Below are positions 48,976 through 59,600 of a stretch of DNA of 64,000 bases, in pieces (within the stretch, counting starts at the first letter, position 1; each line of letters opens with the position of its first letter). The translations under genes and the position numbers were made by a program. The notes beneath the pieces were generated by a model that saw only the letters and a list, made by a program, of their open reading frames with translations, made no database searches and was not told the DNA's origin. This DNA comes from Parelaphostrongylus tenuis (lineage: Eukaryota > Nematoda > Chromadorea > Rhabditida > Metastrongylidae): the NCBI GenBank assembly GCA_019055375.1, contig JAHQIW010004366.1, positions 1-64,000 on the forward strand. The letters are read 5' to 3'.

Positions 48976-50069
48976 AATTACTGATGCACACGGGCTGAGG
49001 CATTGCTATGAATATATGAAATTGCCCTCCTATGTGACCACTAATACTTATATATACTCATGTAAACGAATGCTGTTAAGCTAGGTCTGAAGGCTTACCT
49101 ACGAACGAACATAAAACCACATCACAGCCTATTTATTTATATAATTTATTTACTCTTAGAGATTTGAATAATATCATTTCGTTTCCTCTGAAAGAGTAAA
49201 AGTGACTTTTAATCTTGTCTACGAAGCCATCGATAAATTCTAATATGAATTCCAGAAAAATTCAAAGAATGTTCAAATTTGGACAATGCATCAAAGTACT
49301 GCCATAACTAAAATAAATTGTAGGACATTAGATCCCTGAGTTATCAGTTCGTTCTTTGGTTTTACATCTGTCCTCGACAAGAAAAACTGGTACTGTTCTA
49401 TTATAAAGGCGCCAATCGAGGCCTTTAGTAAAAACGTATTTTTTGCTTTTTCAAAACGTTTCTGTAGTTTATGATAGCTCAGATCAAGTGAATTTCAATG
49501 GCATGTTTAATTTCTCAAATAGCTTATTTTTGGCAGCGTACCAGTTAAAATAAGATTCTGCTCCTCATTTGAAGATTTCTCACTGGATAAAAGTTTTGCT
49601 GTAATAAACTTTGATCATTAGATGAAAAAATCTTTCCTATTATGACGGTATATTTTACTTTCGGAAAGGACTTCTTCGAGCTTTGTAACGACCAAAAAAA
49701 TACTGGGTTTCACACTCAGTGAGCACTTCAAGTCGGTTAGGGTGCGAATTGCAGAGCTCTAAGAAGTTCTTTCTGAAGAGCAAACACATTTTCTCAATCA
49801 GAATGATTTGCTCTATCTAATGGATGAAATTATGTTGTGAAAAAAAAACTTTTGTCAGGCGAGAAATCTTCACATGTGTAACAAATCTCATTTTGACTGA
49901 TACAACGCTAAAAATAAGCAATATATTCCTTTGAAAATAGTTAGATTTGAGCTATCAGATAATCATACATTCGCCAAATAACAGCAGAGAATACGCTTTT
50001 ACCGAAGGGCTCAAGTGACGTCGCCATAATAGAACAGTACCGAAAAACCTGTGCAGGAGTTCTAAATGG
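48976..50069. other. non-coding stretch
   Basis: AT-rich, with loosely repeated blocks (aagctttg, aaggacttcttcgag) similar to those in introns of the AFG2 gene. No gene supported. Confidence 0.3.
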
Positions 50070-50639
50070 CTAGCCAACAAAGTCATCAATCAGCGTGACT
50101 TGAAAGAAGAAAAATTGAAAACGATAGAGAATGACCAGGAGGAATATTATCCTTTCCCCAATGTCTGGTACACAACATTTCGATCTATGCAGTAGCGTTG
50201 TCTCGTCTAATGTTGAGAACATTTGTATGCCAGAATGAATAGTCAAAGGACTACATGAATATGATTTACCACTTTCCAGATCGACGATTGGACTGGTTTC
50301 CAAATTTCGCCCTTTTTTGTCTTTCTGAAACCTGTAATTTTGCCCTCTTTCCTTTCTGAGAAAAGAAAGATAGAACGACTGTTTCAAAAACTTTGTGGGT
50401 GCAGCCTCTATAGGTCCCACGATAAACATAGACTGATTTCGGTGCACATAAATGTCGCACCAATGGCATAGTTCCAATGACACATTTATGCAATTTGGAA
50501 TATGCGCTGGAGGATCGGAAAGCATTTGAATAACTATCGATAAAAAAAGATCAATGGTCCACACCACAGAACTCTCACTCCAACCAGTTTCATGCTGCGA
50601 AAAGGGCGAAAAGGGCTCATTTGTTTGAAACATCAACAA
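50070..50639 (-). other. 189-codon open frame containing a dispersed repeat
   Basis: Longest open frame outside the retrotransposons. Its middle part (CDIYVHRNQSMFIVG, then KFLKQS and a basic run) matches in order the minus-strand translation at 25.4-25.5 kb. The C-terminal quarter is hydrophobic (IIFLLVILYRFQFFFFQV). The repeat match favours an old mobile-element fragment over a host gene. No known domain is recognised. Confidence 0.25.
50300..50470. repeat. dispersed repeat shared with 25.4-25.5 kb
   Basis: Core gatttcggtgcacataaat is identical in both copies; flanking similarity covers about 100 bp toward the left. Same orientation in both places. Confidence 0.5.
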
Positions 50640-50827
50640 AAACTCTATCGCCCATGAATCATTGCTCTCTTGTCACGCCACAGAGTTTTTGAAAACCCGC
50701 GATGTGGGGCTATAGTCTGAAGTTTCAGCTTTCAAATGGTCACTAACACTCCTATGAAAAGTTCCTGTGCAACGAATGAAATCGGTTTCCAATTTGTCTG
50801 CTCATAACCGAATAGAACCCTTGAACC

Positions 50828-50905
50828 TCAGGGAATCGAACTCACGTCTAACCCTTTCCGGTGCACGTGGTAGCCAGTTGACTACCGATGCTGCTATTCT
50901 GCTAT
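50828..50905 (-). repeat. tRNA-like sequence
   Basis: The minus strand reads gtagtcaactggctaccacg (A-box-like) and gtgagttcgattccctg (B-box-like) about 35 bases apart. The acceptor ends do not pair well, so a pseudo-tRNA or SINE head is more likely than a tRNA gene. Confidence 0.45.
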
Positions 50906-51471
50906 CACTCTTCCTGCGAAACATGAGCTATCGCTCTCGGAAATTATAAGACACGAGTCCAACTCCCTCTAGGGGCTCAATGGTTTGCAGACCACACTAC
51001 CTTCTCAAAAAATTAGCACGCGTGTTTCCGGTGGAATACCATGCTCCAATGCGATTCAGTGGCGCACCGCAACATCAATGCTCGTTGTGAAATTTTAAAT
51101 CAAGTTGGATTGGAGCGCGGTATTATCAGTGTTAAGTTCTTCCTTCTTCTTCCTCTCTTTCTTCTTTCTTTTTTTCTTTTCCTCTCTTTTTCTTGTGCGT
51201 TTTATTTATTTACTTGCGTATTTACACGACTCATCATCGCTGATCATCGTGCGAATGTCAGCACTTCTTGCATTCGATTGATTTCCTCTTATTCATCCTC
51301 TACGAAGTTCTTCAAACATTCTGCGGGTTTCTTCGGCTCTTTTACTTGAGGATATCGTCTTCTTTCCTGATGTCGTGGAATGTTGGTAGGAGAGATTTCT
51401 TTGGATTCTCGCCAGATAGCCGAGCCAAGGCTATCACCAATTGATTGCAAGAAAGTTTTGGGGAAGGGAAA

Positions 51472-51912
51472 TTGAACCATTGTTTTCTAAATACCTAGGA
51501 GAATCGAGTGGTGAGCAAAAACTCGGCCTCAGGCGGGATTCGAACCCACGTTTCATCCTATCCGGGGACGCGTGCTCTACGACTACACCACTGAGGCACA
51601 TTTGCCCGACCACTCGTTCTTCAACATCTCAATGTTAGCTATCAGCCCCCAACCTTTGACAGGTTTGATCGGGTATGCGAATTCGATTTATAAACCCAGT
51701 TGAGCTGACAGCTATTCTAATTACTAATACTCGGAATCGATAGTATTTTGATGCATTTTGCATTGATATGATGTTTTCGATGGTTAAATAATTGTTCGAT
51801 TCCCGCCCGAGGCCGCGTTTTTGCTACCCCTCAATTCTCTTAGGTATTTAGAAAACATCATAACAATGCAAAATGCATTAAAATACTATCGATTCCGAGT
51901 ATTGAACCATTG
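51472..51912. mobile_element. compound foldback with interleaved inverted repeats
   Basis: Two inverted-repeat pairs are interleaved. Pair A: 51,472-51,545 (ttgaaccattgttttctaaa ... actcggcctcaggcgggatt) and its reverse complement at 51,792-51,860. Pair B: 51,724-51,778 (actcggaatcgatagtattt ... gatatgatgtttt) and its reverse complement at 51,854-51,903. Thus A' lies inside the loop of B. Pair A carries the tRNA-like sequence at 51,526-51,597. The order A, B, A', B' cannot form both hairpins as a simple nested structure. It probably arose by one foldback element inserting into another. Confidence 0.75.
51526..51597 (-). tRNA. tRNA-like cloverleaf, probably a pseudo-tRNA (GGA in the anticodon position)
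   Basis: The minus-strand 72 nt fold into a full cloverleaf: acceptor GCCTCAG/CTGAGGC (7 of 7 pairs), D stem GTGT/GCAC, anticodon stem CGTCC/GGATG with loop CCGGATA, a 4-base variable region and T stem GTGGG/CCCGC with loop TTCGAAT. A TTTTT pol III terminator follows within ten bases. Against a working tRNA: position 33 is C, not U, and a GGA (serine) anticodon would need a long variable arm. It lies in the arm of a foldback element whose mirror copy at 51,792-51,815 keeps only the T-stem end. Confidence 0.4.
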
Positions 51913-51962
51913 TCTTGCTCCCTGATACACCGCACCATTAGCCACTGTGCTATCCGCCCTCA
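51885..51962 (-). repeat. tRNA-like sequence at the edge of the foldback
   Basis: Minus-strand ggatagcacagtggctaatg (A-box-like) and aatggttcaatactcgg (B-box-like). No full cloverleaf found. Confidence 0.4.
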
Positions 51963-52159
51963 TACACTTTATTCTTGGTCTTTCAATGTCTCGGCTTTTC
52001 AGGGTGATGTCTTCGAAGAAGAAAACAACGACGATCACTAGTTGTGAGAAATGTAAATGTACGATGTTAGTGAAAGATAGCGAGCGACATGTTGACCTGT
52101 GCCGATCTCCACCGGACAATTGGGAGGTATGTGCGGTTTTCTAATCATTACAATCGAAA

Positions 52160-53390
52160 GGGGATGTCGGGAATCTCCCTAGGATTTCAGTCTCATGGTC
52201 CCTTCAAATCCCGTAGGACAGCTGGATTCATTGGAGAAAGGGATGTCAGGAGTCCTCGCAAGTTTCAGTCTCATGGTCCCTTCGAACCCCTTAGGACAGC
52301 TGGATTCATCGGAGAAAGATCATTTCAAAAATCCCCGTCAGTCTCATTGTCCCTTCAGACCTCGTAGAACAGTTCGATTCATCGGATAAGGGGGATCTTA
52401 AAATTCTTCCTGAAAGCCTCCCAGTCTCACAGCCTCTCTCAACTCCTATGTGAATCTGATTTCTCGGAGAAAGAGGATGTCAGGAAGCCCCTAGAGGTAT
52501 CAGTTTCATGGCCCTTTCGAACCCCATAGGACAGTGCGATTTAACGGGGGAAGGGGATTCTAGGTATTCTTCCCGGAAGCTTCAGTCTTACAGTTGCTTT
52601 CAACCTCTTAGGGTAGTCGGGTTCATCGGAAAAAGAGGAATTCACGGGTTCCTTCAAAAGTTTCTCAAGAAATCTCAAGGACTCTTTCATTCCGATCCCA
52701 TGAAACAAAACATCTTATCGGAAAAAGGAGATGTCAGAAATCACCTCAAAAGTTTCGCTTATGCGGTCCCTTTTGGCCTCATGACACTACGTTCTGTCGG
52801 GGCTAGGGAATGTCGGATTCCTTACGAAAGCCTCCCAGTCTCACATCCCCTCTCAATCCCTTAGCGGAGTTTGATTTCTCGAAGCAAGGGTGTGTCAGAA
52901 ATCCTTCGAAAGCCTTGGTATCACAGCTCCTTTCAACCCGTAGTACATTCTGACTTATAGGAGAAATCGATATCAAGAATCGGCCCGAAAGCCCAGTCTC
53001 ACAGTCCATTTCAATCTATCAGGACAACACAATTTTTGAGAGAAGGGGGATTTCAGGATTTTTATCGAAACCTTCAGTTTCCCAGTGATATCCAATCCTT
53101 TTGGGGAGTTCGATTTACTGGTTAAAGGGGATGTCAGGAATTCTCCTTCCCCCTTCCCGAGAGCCTCAGTCTGACAGCCATTTCCAACGCTATAGGGTAG
53201 TGTGATCTGTCGGATAAATGGATATCAGAATTCCTTCCCAGAGCCTCAGTCTGACAGTCTCTTTCCAACTTTTAGGACAGTATGATTACCGCAGAAAAAT
53301 GTTGGCGGGAATCGTCCAAAGGTTGTCTCATAATCATAGTTCTTTAACCCTTTGGGGAAGTTTGATCTGTCGGTTATCAATACTGGTAAC
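52160..53390. repeat. degenerate satellite, about 15 units of about 82 bp
   Basis: Units of 74-93 bp in head-to-tail order. Each begins like ggggatgtcaggaat, passes through gcctcagtctcacagt and a ccttt-caaccc block with taggacag, and ends with gatt-atcggagaaa. Divergence between neighbours is high (roughly 25-40% by eye), so the array is old. Open frames across it (52,089-52,864) are by-products. It ends about 280 bp before the proposed start codon of the AFG2-type gene. Confidence 0.9.
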
Positions 53391-53455
53391 TTCACTTGAG
53401 GACTGATTGCTGACAACTTCGATAATTCACACTTAAAAAAGGGTGGTAGCGAAGC

Positions 53456-53535
53456 GGTGGCCTGGGTGGTGTAATGGTAGCGCGCACCTCCACCAGTGGT
53501 GTAACCAGGGTTCAGCTCCCATTGGAGGTCGAGTT
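53456..53535 (+). repeat. tRNA-like sequence
   Basis: A-box-like gggtggtgtaatggtagcgc and B-box-like agggttcagctccca about 35 bases apart, between the satellite array and the AFG2-type gene. No paired acceptor stem. Confidence 0.45.
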
Positions 53536-53673
53536 TCCATATTTTCTTGAATTTCATTACCTCGAGATACCCCCAATCTCATGCAGACGTTTTTTTTTGT
53601 TTTTTCCATTTTTTGCATGAGTTACTGATTGGCATATATAGATAGGTATCACATTTTCCGTGCAAAAGTTGAG

Positions 53674-56600
53674 ATGTCGGTTAGCGGGGCAAGGCGTCAT
53701 CGCACGAGGGTTAAGATTTGTCTACCTCAGCCCAATGAACACCTCCCTCGTCTTGTATGGAAGATTCGAGAAATTCAAGCCATTCAACGCGGTATTGTGA
53801 ATAGTTTCTACCTCTCTGTAGAGCGCGTGTGGCGCAGTGGTTAGAGGGTGTACTACGGCACACACACGGCCTTTCAATTGGGGGTTGATGGATGGATTGC
53901 GCGCTTCAAGCTCATCAAGCCTTTCATCTCTCTATGATCGATGATTTGGTGCCAGGCCTGTCTGGGGGATCGCAGCACTGACTTGATACATATTAGGCCA
54001 CCGCAAGTCATCATAAAGGCCAGATATTAAATTATCAACCTCAGGCGATCTTTGAGAAGTCGAATGCATTGCTTAGGGATTGATCAACAGTGCGACCTTT
54101 ATCCTATCAACATCGGAGAACCCCACAGGTAGGCGTTGTTTGGACACATGTTTTATAGAGGATCCGGGAACTTTGGGGTGTTTATGAGATGGATGGGAAT
54201 TTGTTCGAACAACTAAGTAGATATCAGGCTTGCAAGCCATGCTATTCTATCCATAATCACGTCGGCAAAGCTAACGATAGGTCCAACTTTGAACGCAGTT
54301 TGGAGGGTAGAGCAAAGATCACCAGTGTGTATCACCAGCTTATATGCTCCGTTAGGTAAGTATATGACCGGCCATGTCGGCAGCTCAACTTACAGTTACC
54401 AATGGTGGTACAGTTCTGTTCTCTCCAGTCATTTCTCATCCCTTTGGAGCAGAGACCTTTTCCGTTCTTCCCTGTACTTGGTCACTCAAAAGGCTCCGTT
54501 ATTGCGCTGCACCAGCGAAAATAAAAGTGAGTTCACACTCGGTGATGTCCGTATCGCAAAGCTTCGACCTTGCTGGGTGATATCTATCGAAGACAGCATT
54601 ACAGAGGGTTTGACGAAAATAGACACGATATTGCGCGCCCGAATTTGGAACTCAATTTCATCTTTGCTATTACAGTAAGCAAAGAAGACTTTAGAAAAAC
54701 AAATCGAGTGTTGGAATCACCGAGATTCAAGCTTTCGAATAAAACCAAAGGTCTGGTGAATGTAAGAGAGGGCCTACTCCCAAAGCCTTGGGAAATGATC
54801 AGTGATAGCGGCAAAGTACCGAAATAGCTATACTCTTCATTTTCAGATATCATTGGTAAAGCCACGATGTCTCATGAAAGGTTTTGCCGTACATCTTGAA
54901 AAACGAGAAGAATATCTTCCACCAGACGTTGGTGGTTGGCTTCGTCGACACTCCGTCTTCGTTCATCCTCAGACCATGGAAATATTGGAAGTGACACCCA
55001 GACAACCGGTTCGTGTCGTCATTCCATCTAGTGAATATATTGGAGTCATCTGGCCATGTAAAGAGGTATGTCTCTTACCAGGTGTGCTCAGCGTTTTATT
55101 GGTATCACGTCCTCCATTTTAGCTTGGAGTATTGCGAGTATCACTGACTGAAGAGGGTGCATCCCGTGAAAAGCTCGTTTCTATCACACCGATCTGGAAT
55201 CCGATTCATCTCCAGAGGATTTCCGTCTCTCTCGGAACCTTCCCACACCGAGTCAATGATTCTCTCAAGGACTACGTACAGGTAGTTGTAGTTTTGCTTT
55301 GGTTGATACTATTCTGTTGGAAATTATCTTTCTTCGTAGAGACCTTTTTGGTACTATATGTTAGACAGTGATAAATGGGCAAAATTTTCCGTAGGACTGT
55401 TAGTAACCATTCGAAAGCTTAAGTTTCTGGCTATAGTCAGTCCTATGTGGCCAGCTTTTTAAAACACCCTTTTATAAAGGTGTAAAATCCAGAATAAAAT
55501 TATTTTTCATGCGACCACGTGTTTTTTTTCCTATCTCCCTTATGTTTCGCTGGACAAAATTCTTTCTCTAGAGTACTAGTACTTTTTCGATAACACAGTT
55601 CTCGAAAAGCTGAAAAATGTGTTTACTTTTACAAAAGCTTTTTTGATAGCGCTGTAGGAGAAAAAAGATTTAACTTTATACCTCGCCAGACAGAGCTCTT
55701 TCTTAAGACTATTAGTAATCATTCGATAGCGTAGGTTTCACTGATTCCAACAGTATCCTTATTTTTTTGTGAAAGACTACGCGAGCTTGTTTACCGGCCA
55801 ACATACTTGCGGAATGTGTGGAGGCAGGGCGATCGATTGATCAGGGCTAAAAATCTGGGGTCCAACTTGTTTTCAATTGGGAATCGCTATCTCTTTTTTA
55901 AAAGAAACTCCACGTAAACGGTTTAGTTAGATACTACGATAGTTTCTTCACACAATAATATGCTTTTTTCTTTCAGCGAGTTATACGCGTGAGGAAAATG
56001 AAAACTAGCGGAGGATGTGAAACATAATTCTATTTTCAATGATACAGCGTTATAAAAAGGACTTTTTTAGAAAGCGGCTACGTCGGCTTAAGCCAGAGAT
56101 TTAAGCTTTCGAATTATTATTAATACTACTATGAACAATTCTTGTTCAGCGAATTTATAGGTCGAAAATTCATATCTGACATATAAGTACCACCTTTTTT
56201 ATGATGGGCAAGATTCTAGACTTCTATCAATCATTTGAAAGCTTGGATTTTGGATTATGAAAATATGCTTGTGTTTCGAAAGGGCCATCTTGTTGCGCCA
56301 TAGCAGTGAAAACAAATTTACATTTCACATACAACGCGCGATATTGCGAGTCTTTTCGTTGTTTATTTGTGATTTTTTTCCCGTTTCATAGAGAGTCCTC
56401 TGTTCCTTATCCCGGAAATTAGAAGGAACTTTGTCCCAATCTTCTTAGGGCTTAGAATTTTTGTTTTTTGATACATGTTGCCACATAAGACAGCCTAATA
56501 CGGCTAAGCTCAAGCGGCTTAAGCCTGTGCGCGAAAAGCACGTAAACTTGTCAGGAAATTTTGGTGTATTAGAGTCGTTCGTTTTATTGAGAGTTTTTTT

Positions 56601-59600
56601 CCCGAAACGGAGAAAAATTTAAATTTGCTAATATAAATGGCGAGCGTGTGAGCGTTGCGCGATCAATTCACAGCCATTCACACACCCTAGCCGATAAGAA
56701 ATGCGCGCCGTATGTGGAACTCAATTTTGTTTTCGCTGTACAACGCATTTAGAGGGTCTTCTCAGAAAACAGGTGCAATGTTGGAATCGCCAAGATAAAT
56801 GTATCGAGTGAATACTAATAGTTTGAGGGAAAAGCATTTTTCCAGCGAAGAAGGCTCCTAAACGCGCTGAGGGTGAAACTCCGTCTCATTTTTGCTGCTA
56901 CAGCGCAGTAAAGAAGCTTTTTTGAGAATCAATCACAGCATTGAAATAGCCGTGATCTAAGATTTTGAATCATTACTATCAGTCTAGTGAGCAATCTGTG
57001 TCGAACGAAAAAGGTCCGTGCAAAAAAGTCTTTCCTTTAGCAGAAAGTATCCTTTAGTTGAGTTTGTGACACATGTAGGCCATTCTCATTCAGATGTATC
57101 TGACTAACGCCTACATACAACCTGGTCTCGTCATTCCTATCAGTTATTATGGGAAGGTTATTCATGTTATTCCAGATGTTCCGCTTGATATTTCCGTGAA
57201 AAACCTGTCACTGGAGGACGGAGAACTGGAGGTGCCATTAAGATATCCTATTTTTTACTTCACTTTTGTCTTTTTTTTTCTCTGCAAAATCTATCTGTTT
57301 CAGTCAGAACCGGTTGTGTTCCTGACCGCTGATTGTACTGTCAGTATTTCGATCTCCACCACCTGTGAACCGACTTCACCGAGGGATCCCCTCTCTGCAC
57401 TGTCATCAATAGGAGGCATGCACACAGCCAAGAAAACCTTGTTGGATTTCGTTCTAACACCATTTCTTCAGTGGGTTAACATTTGTCCGCATAGGTTGGC
57501 TTACATTTGGTTCTGAGAGACATTTTTCAGTGAAGGAACCTGTTGTTCACTGTTGATGTGGGGCCTACCGGGAAGTGGAAAGACCCTTCTACTGTCGACC
57601 GTGGCCAAAGTATTGGGCGGATCTGCCTACTACTTTCAGGTATTCATCTTTTTACCAACTTTTTTTCCGATTAAAACGTTCTCAACTATAAAAAATGTCC
57701 TTGAAAATTAGCTCAATTTTCTACATTCAGTCTACGGAAGAGTTTAATGAGCAGTATTCTCTTATTCCACAACGTTGTATCGTAATTCTCGATTGGACGG
57801 CAGTTGATAACGAGCACAAAAGTTATGGTAAACTCATCCAGTTGATCGACGGTAATATGGTAAGTCTTTTCTCTACTAACTCTAAGAATTTTTCAAATAG
57901 TCCGTACAGTAATGTTTTTTTATCTAATTAGAGCCACGAGATTGATAGATAGGATTTATTCGAGTAAACTATGACCGGGTAATCAGCATACGAGCCATTT
58001 CCTACGTAAGGATAAGAGGCGAGAAGTTCTCTATCTCAGCGGTGATTCAGTGAAGATGATTCGACTGGGAACAACTACGCGTAGTCGACTCGTATCATCG
58101 TCTTTGAAGAAGATGAACGCATCAGGAGGCTTTTTACAATCTTGTGTTACCAGCTGAATTTGAAAGAGACTTTTATTGAACTAATCAACAAAAATTCTCT
58201 CAAATTGAGCACTTTTAGCGGTAGTATGATATTACAAGTACTGGGTTGGTAAAAAATTTCCCGGACTTTTTCGTTTTTATTGATTATTTCTCATGCATCT
58301 GAGTTTTTTCAAACTATCATTTAGGCCAGCTTTTTGCGGTTAATTTTGATGCATAACACTTATGCATTTATTTTTAGGATGGAACTGTTCCGAGAGCAAG
58401 AACGATTGCTGATGAGAATGTTTAAGTGTTACATATTGAAATAACCGCAAAAAAGCTGCTTCAAATGATAGTAAAAACAAAAGCTTAAATGCATGAAAAC
58501 TAATCTACAGAAAAGAAAAGGTCCGGTGGTTAGCAAGCGTCCCTGAAAAGGGTCAAATGCGTGTTCTGTTCCCCTTTGAGGTCCAGAGTTTTCATATTAC
58601 TCAACATTATCGCATATTCCTGGTTAACCATTTTGGGACTGTGGACCCACGGCTCCGAAAGGGTTGAAAATGTCAGGGTCAAAGGAAAGTCGGTTTTATA
58701 CAAGGTGCTGTGTTGTGTATCAGAACCCATCAAATATCTATCTTTTCATTCTAGTGTGCTGGAGTTGTACTCTCCGTACGACAGGCAGACGATCTGGACC
58801 TCGGCATCCGAGTCAAATTTCCAGTTGAGGTATTCTTAACTTCCTCACTTACTACTCACAGTACCGTGATTTTTTTATCGCCAGTCTTTTTTTTTGACTA
58901 GGTAGAGATTGATGTGCCTGTGGAAATGGAACGTCTCGAGATTCTGCGATCATTGACAAAAGCAGCCGTCTCTGACGACGTTCTTGCCGAAATGGCGAAG
59001 TAAGTGGGTGTTCTACATCGACTTGTTAATTGCTCATTTCTATCATTCAGTAAATCTATGCAGTTTTTCATTAGTGAGAAGAGAATATGCTAAGCGAGTT
59101 TACTGCAAAAGAAAGGCCCTTGACGCTGATAATTCTGAGGGATATACCATACCCTTGACCTCATCAAGCATCTCCAGAAGTAATTGACTGCGTATATGGT
59201 CTTCACAAAGTTTCGTTCTGGCCCAATCGTCGTATCAAATCAGTACTACTATCCTTCCAGACAAGCCTGGTACCAGTTCAGTGACCTTAAAGGGATGAAA
59301 AGCTTGGGCGCTAGATCGAGTTATCGACCACCTGTGCGTCGGAGGACTCCTCTAACCATCGCAGACGCGTGCCCTATTGTTCTATTGTTTATTGCATTCC
59401 ATAATAAATTCTTCTCTTGTTTTAAGACGAACCCACGGTTTCACAGGAGGCGATCTGAAATCGCTTGTCACCCTGTCACAGTTTATTGATGCACAGAATG
59501 ACATCGAACGGCTTGAGCTGTCCCGCAGACGGGTTCGACCTACAGGAATCCGCCAGTTTATCTTAGAGGTTGGTGGTTTGAGTTAAGAAGTTTGCTTAAG

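Noticed and set aside
52089..52864. Open frames with repeating residues in the 52 kb region, considered as a repeat protein.
   Set aside because: They follow the 82 bp satellite in changing frames with no constant reading; explained by the array.
54289..54678. 129-codon + strand frame considered as a separate small gene.
   Set aside because: Its first part is an exon of the AFG2-type gene (donor at 54,356); the rest reads through an intron, an out-of-frame exon and a repeat.
58561..58839. 92-codon + strand frame overlapping the AFG2-type exon at 58,755.
   Set aside because: The phase-matched exon in another frame continues the AAA domain; this frame is a shadow.
59184..59489. 101-codon + strand frame in the AFG2-type gene.
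   Set aside because: It runs through SINE copy 6 and into an exon in the wrong frame.
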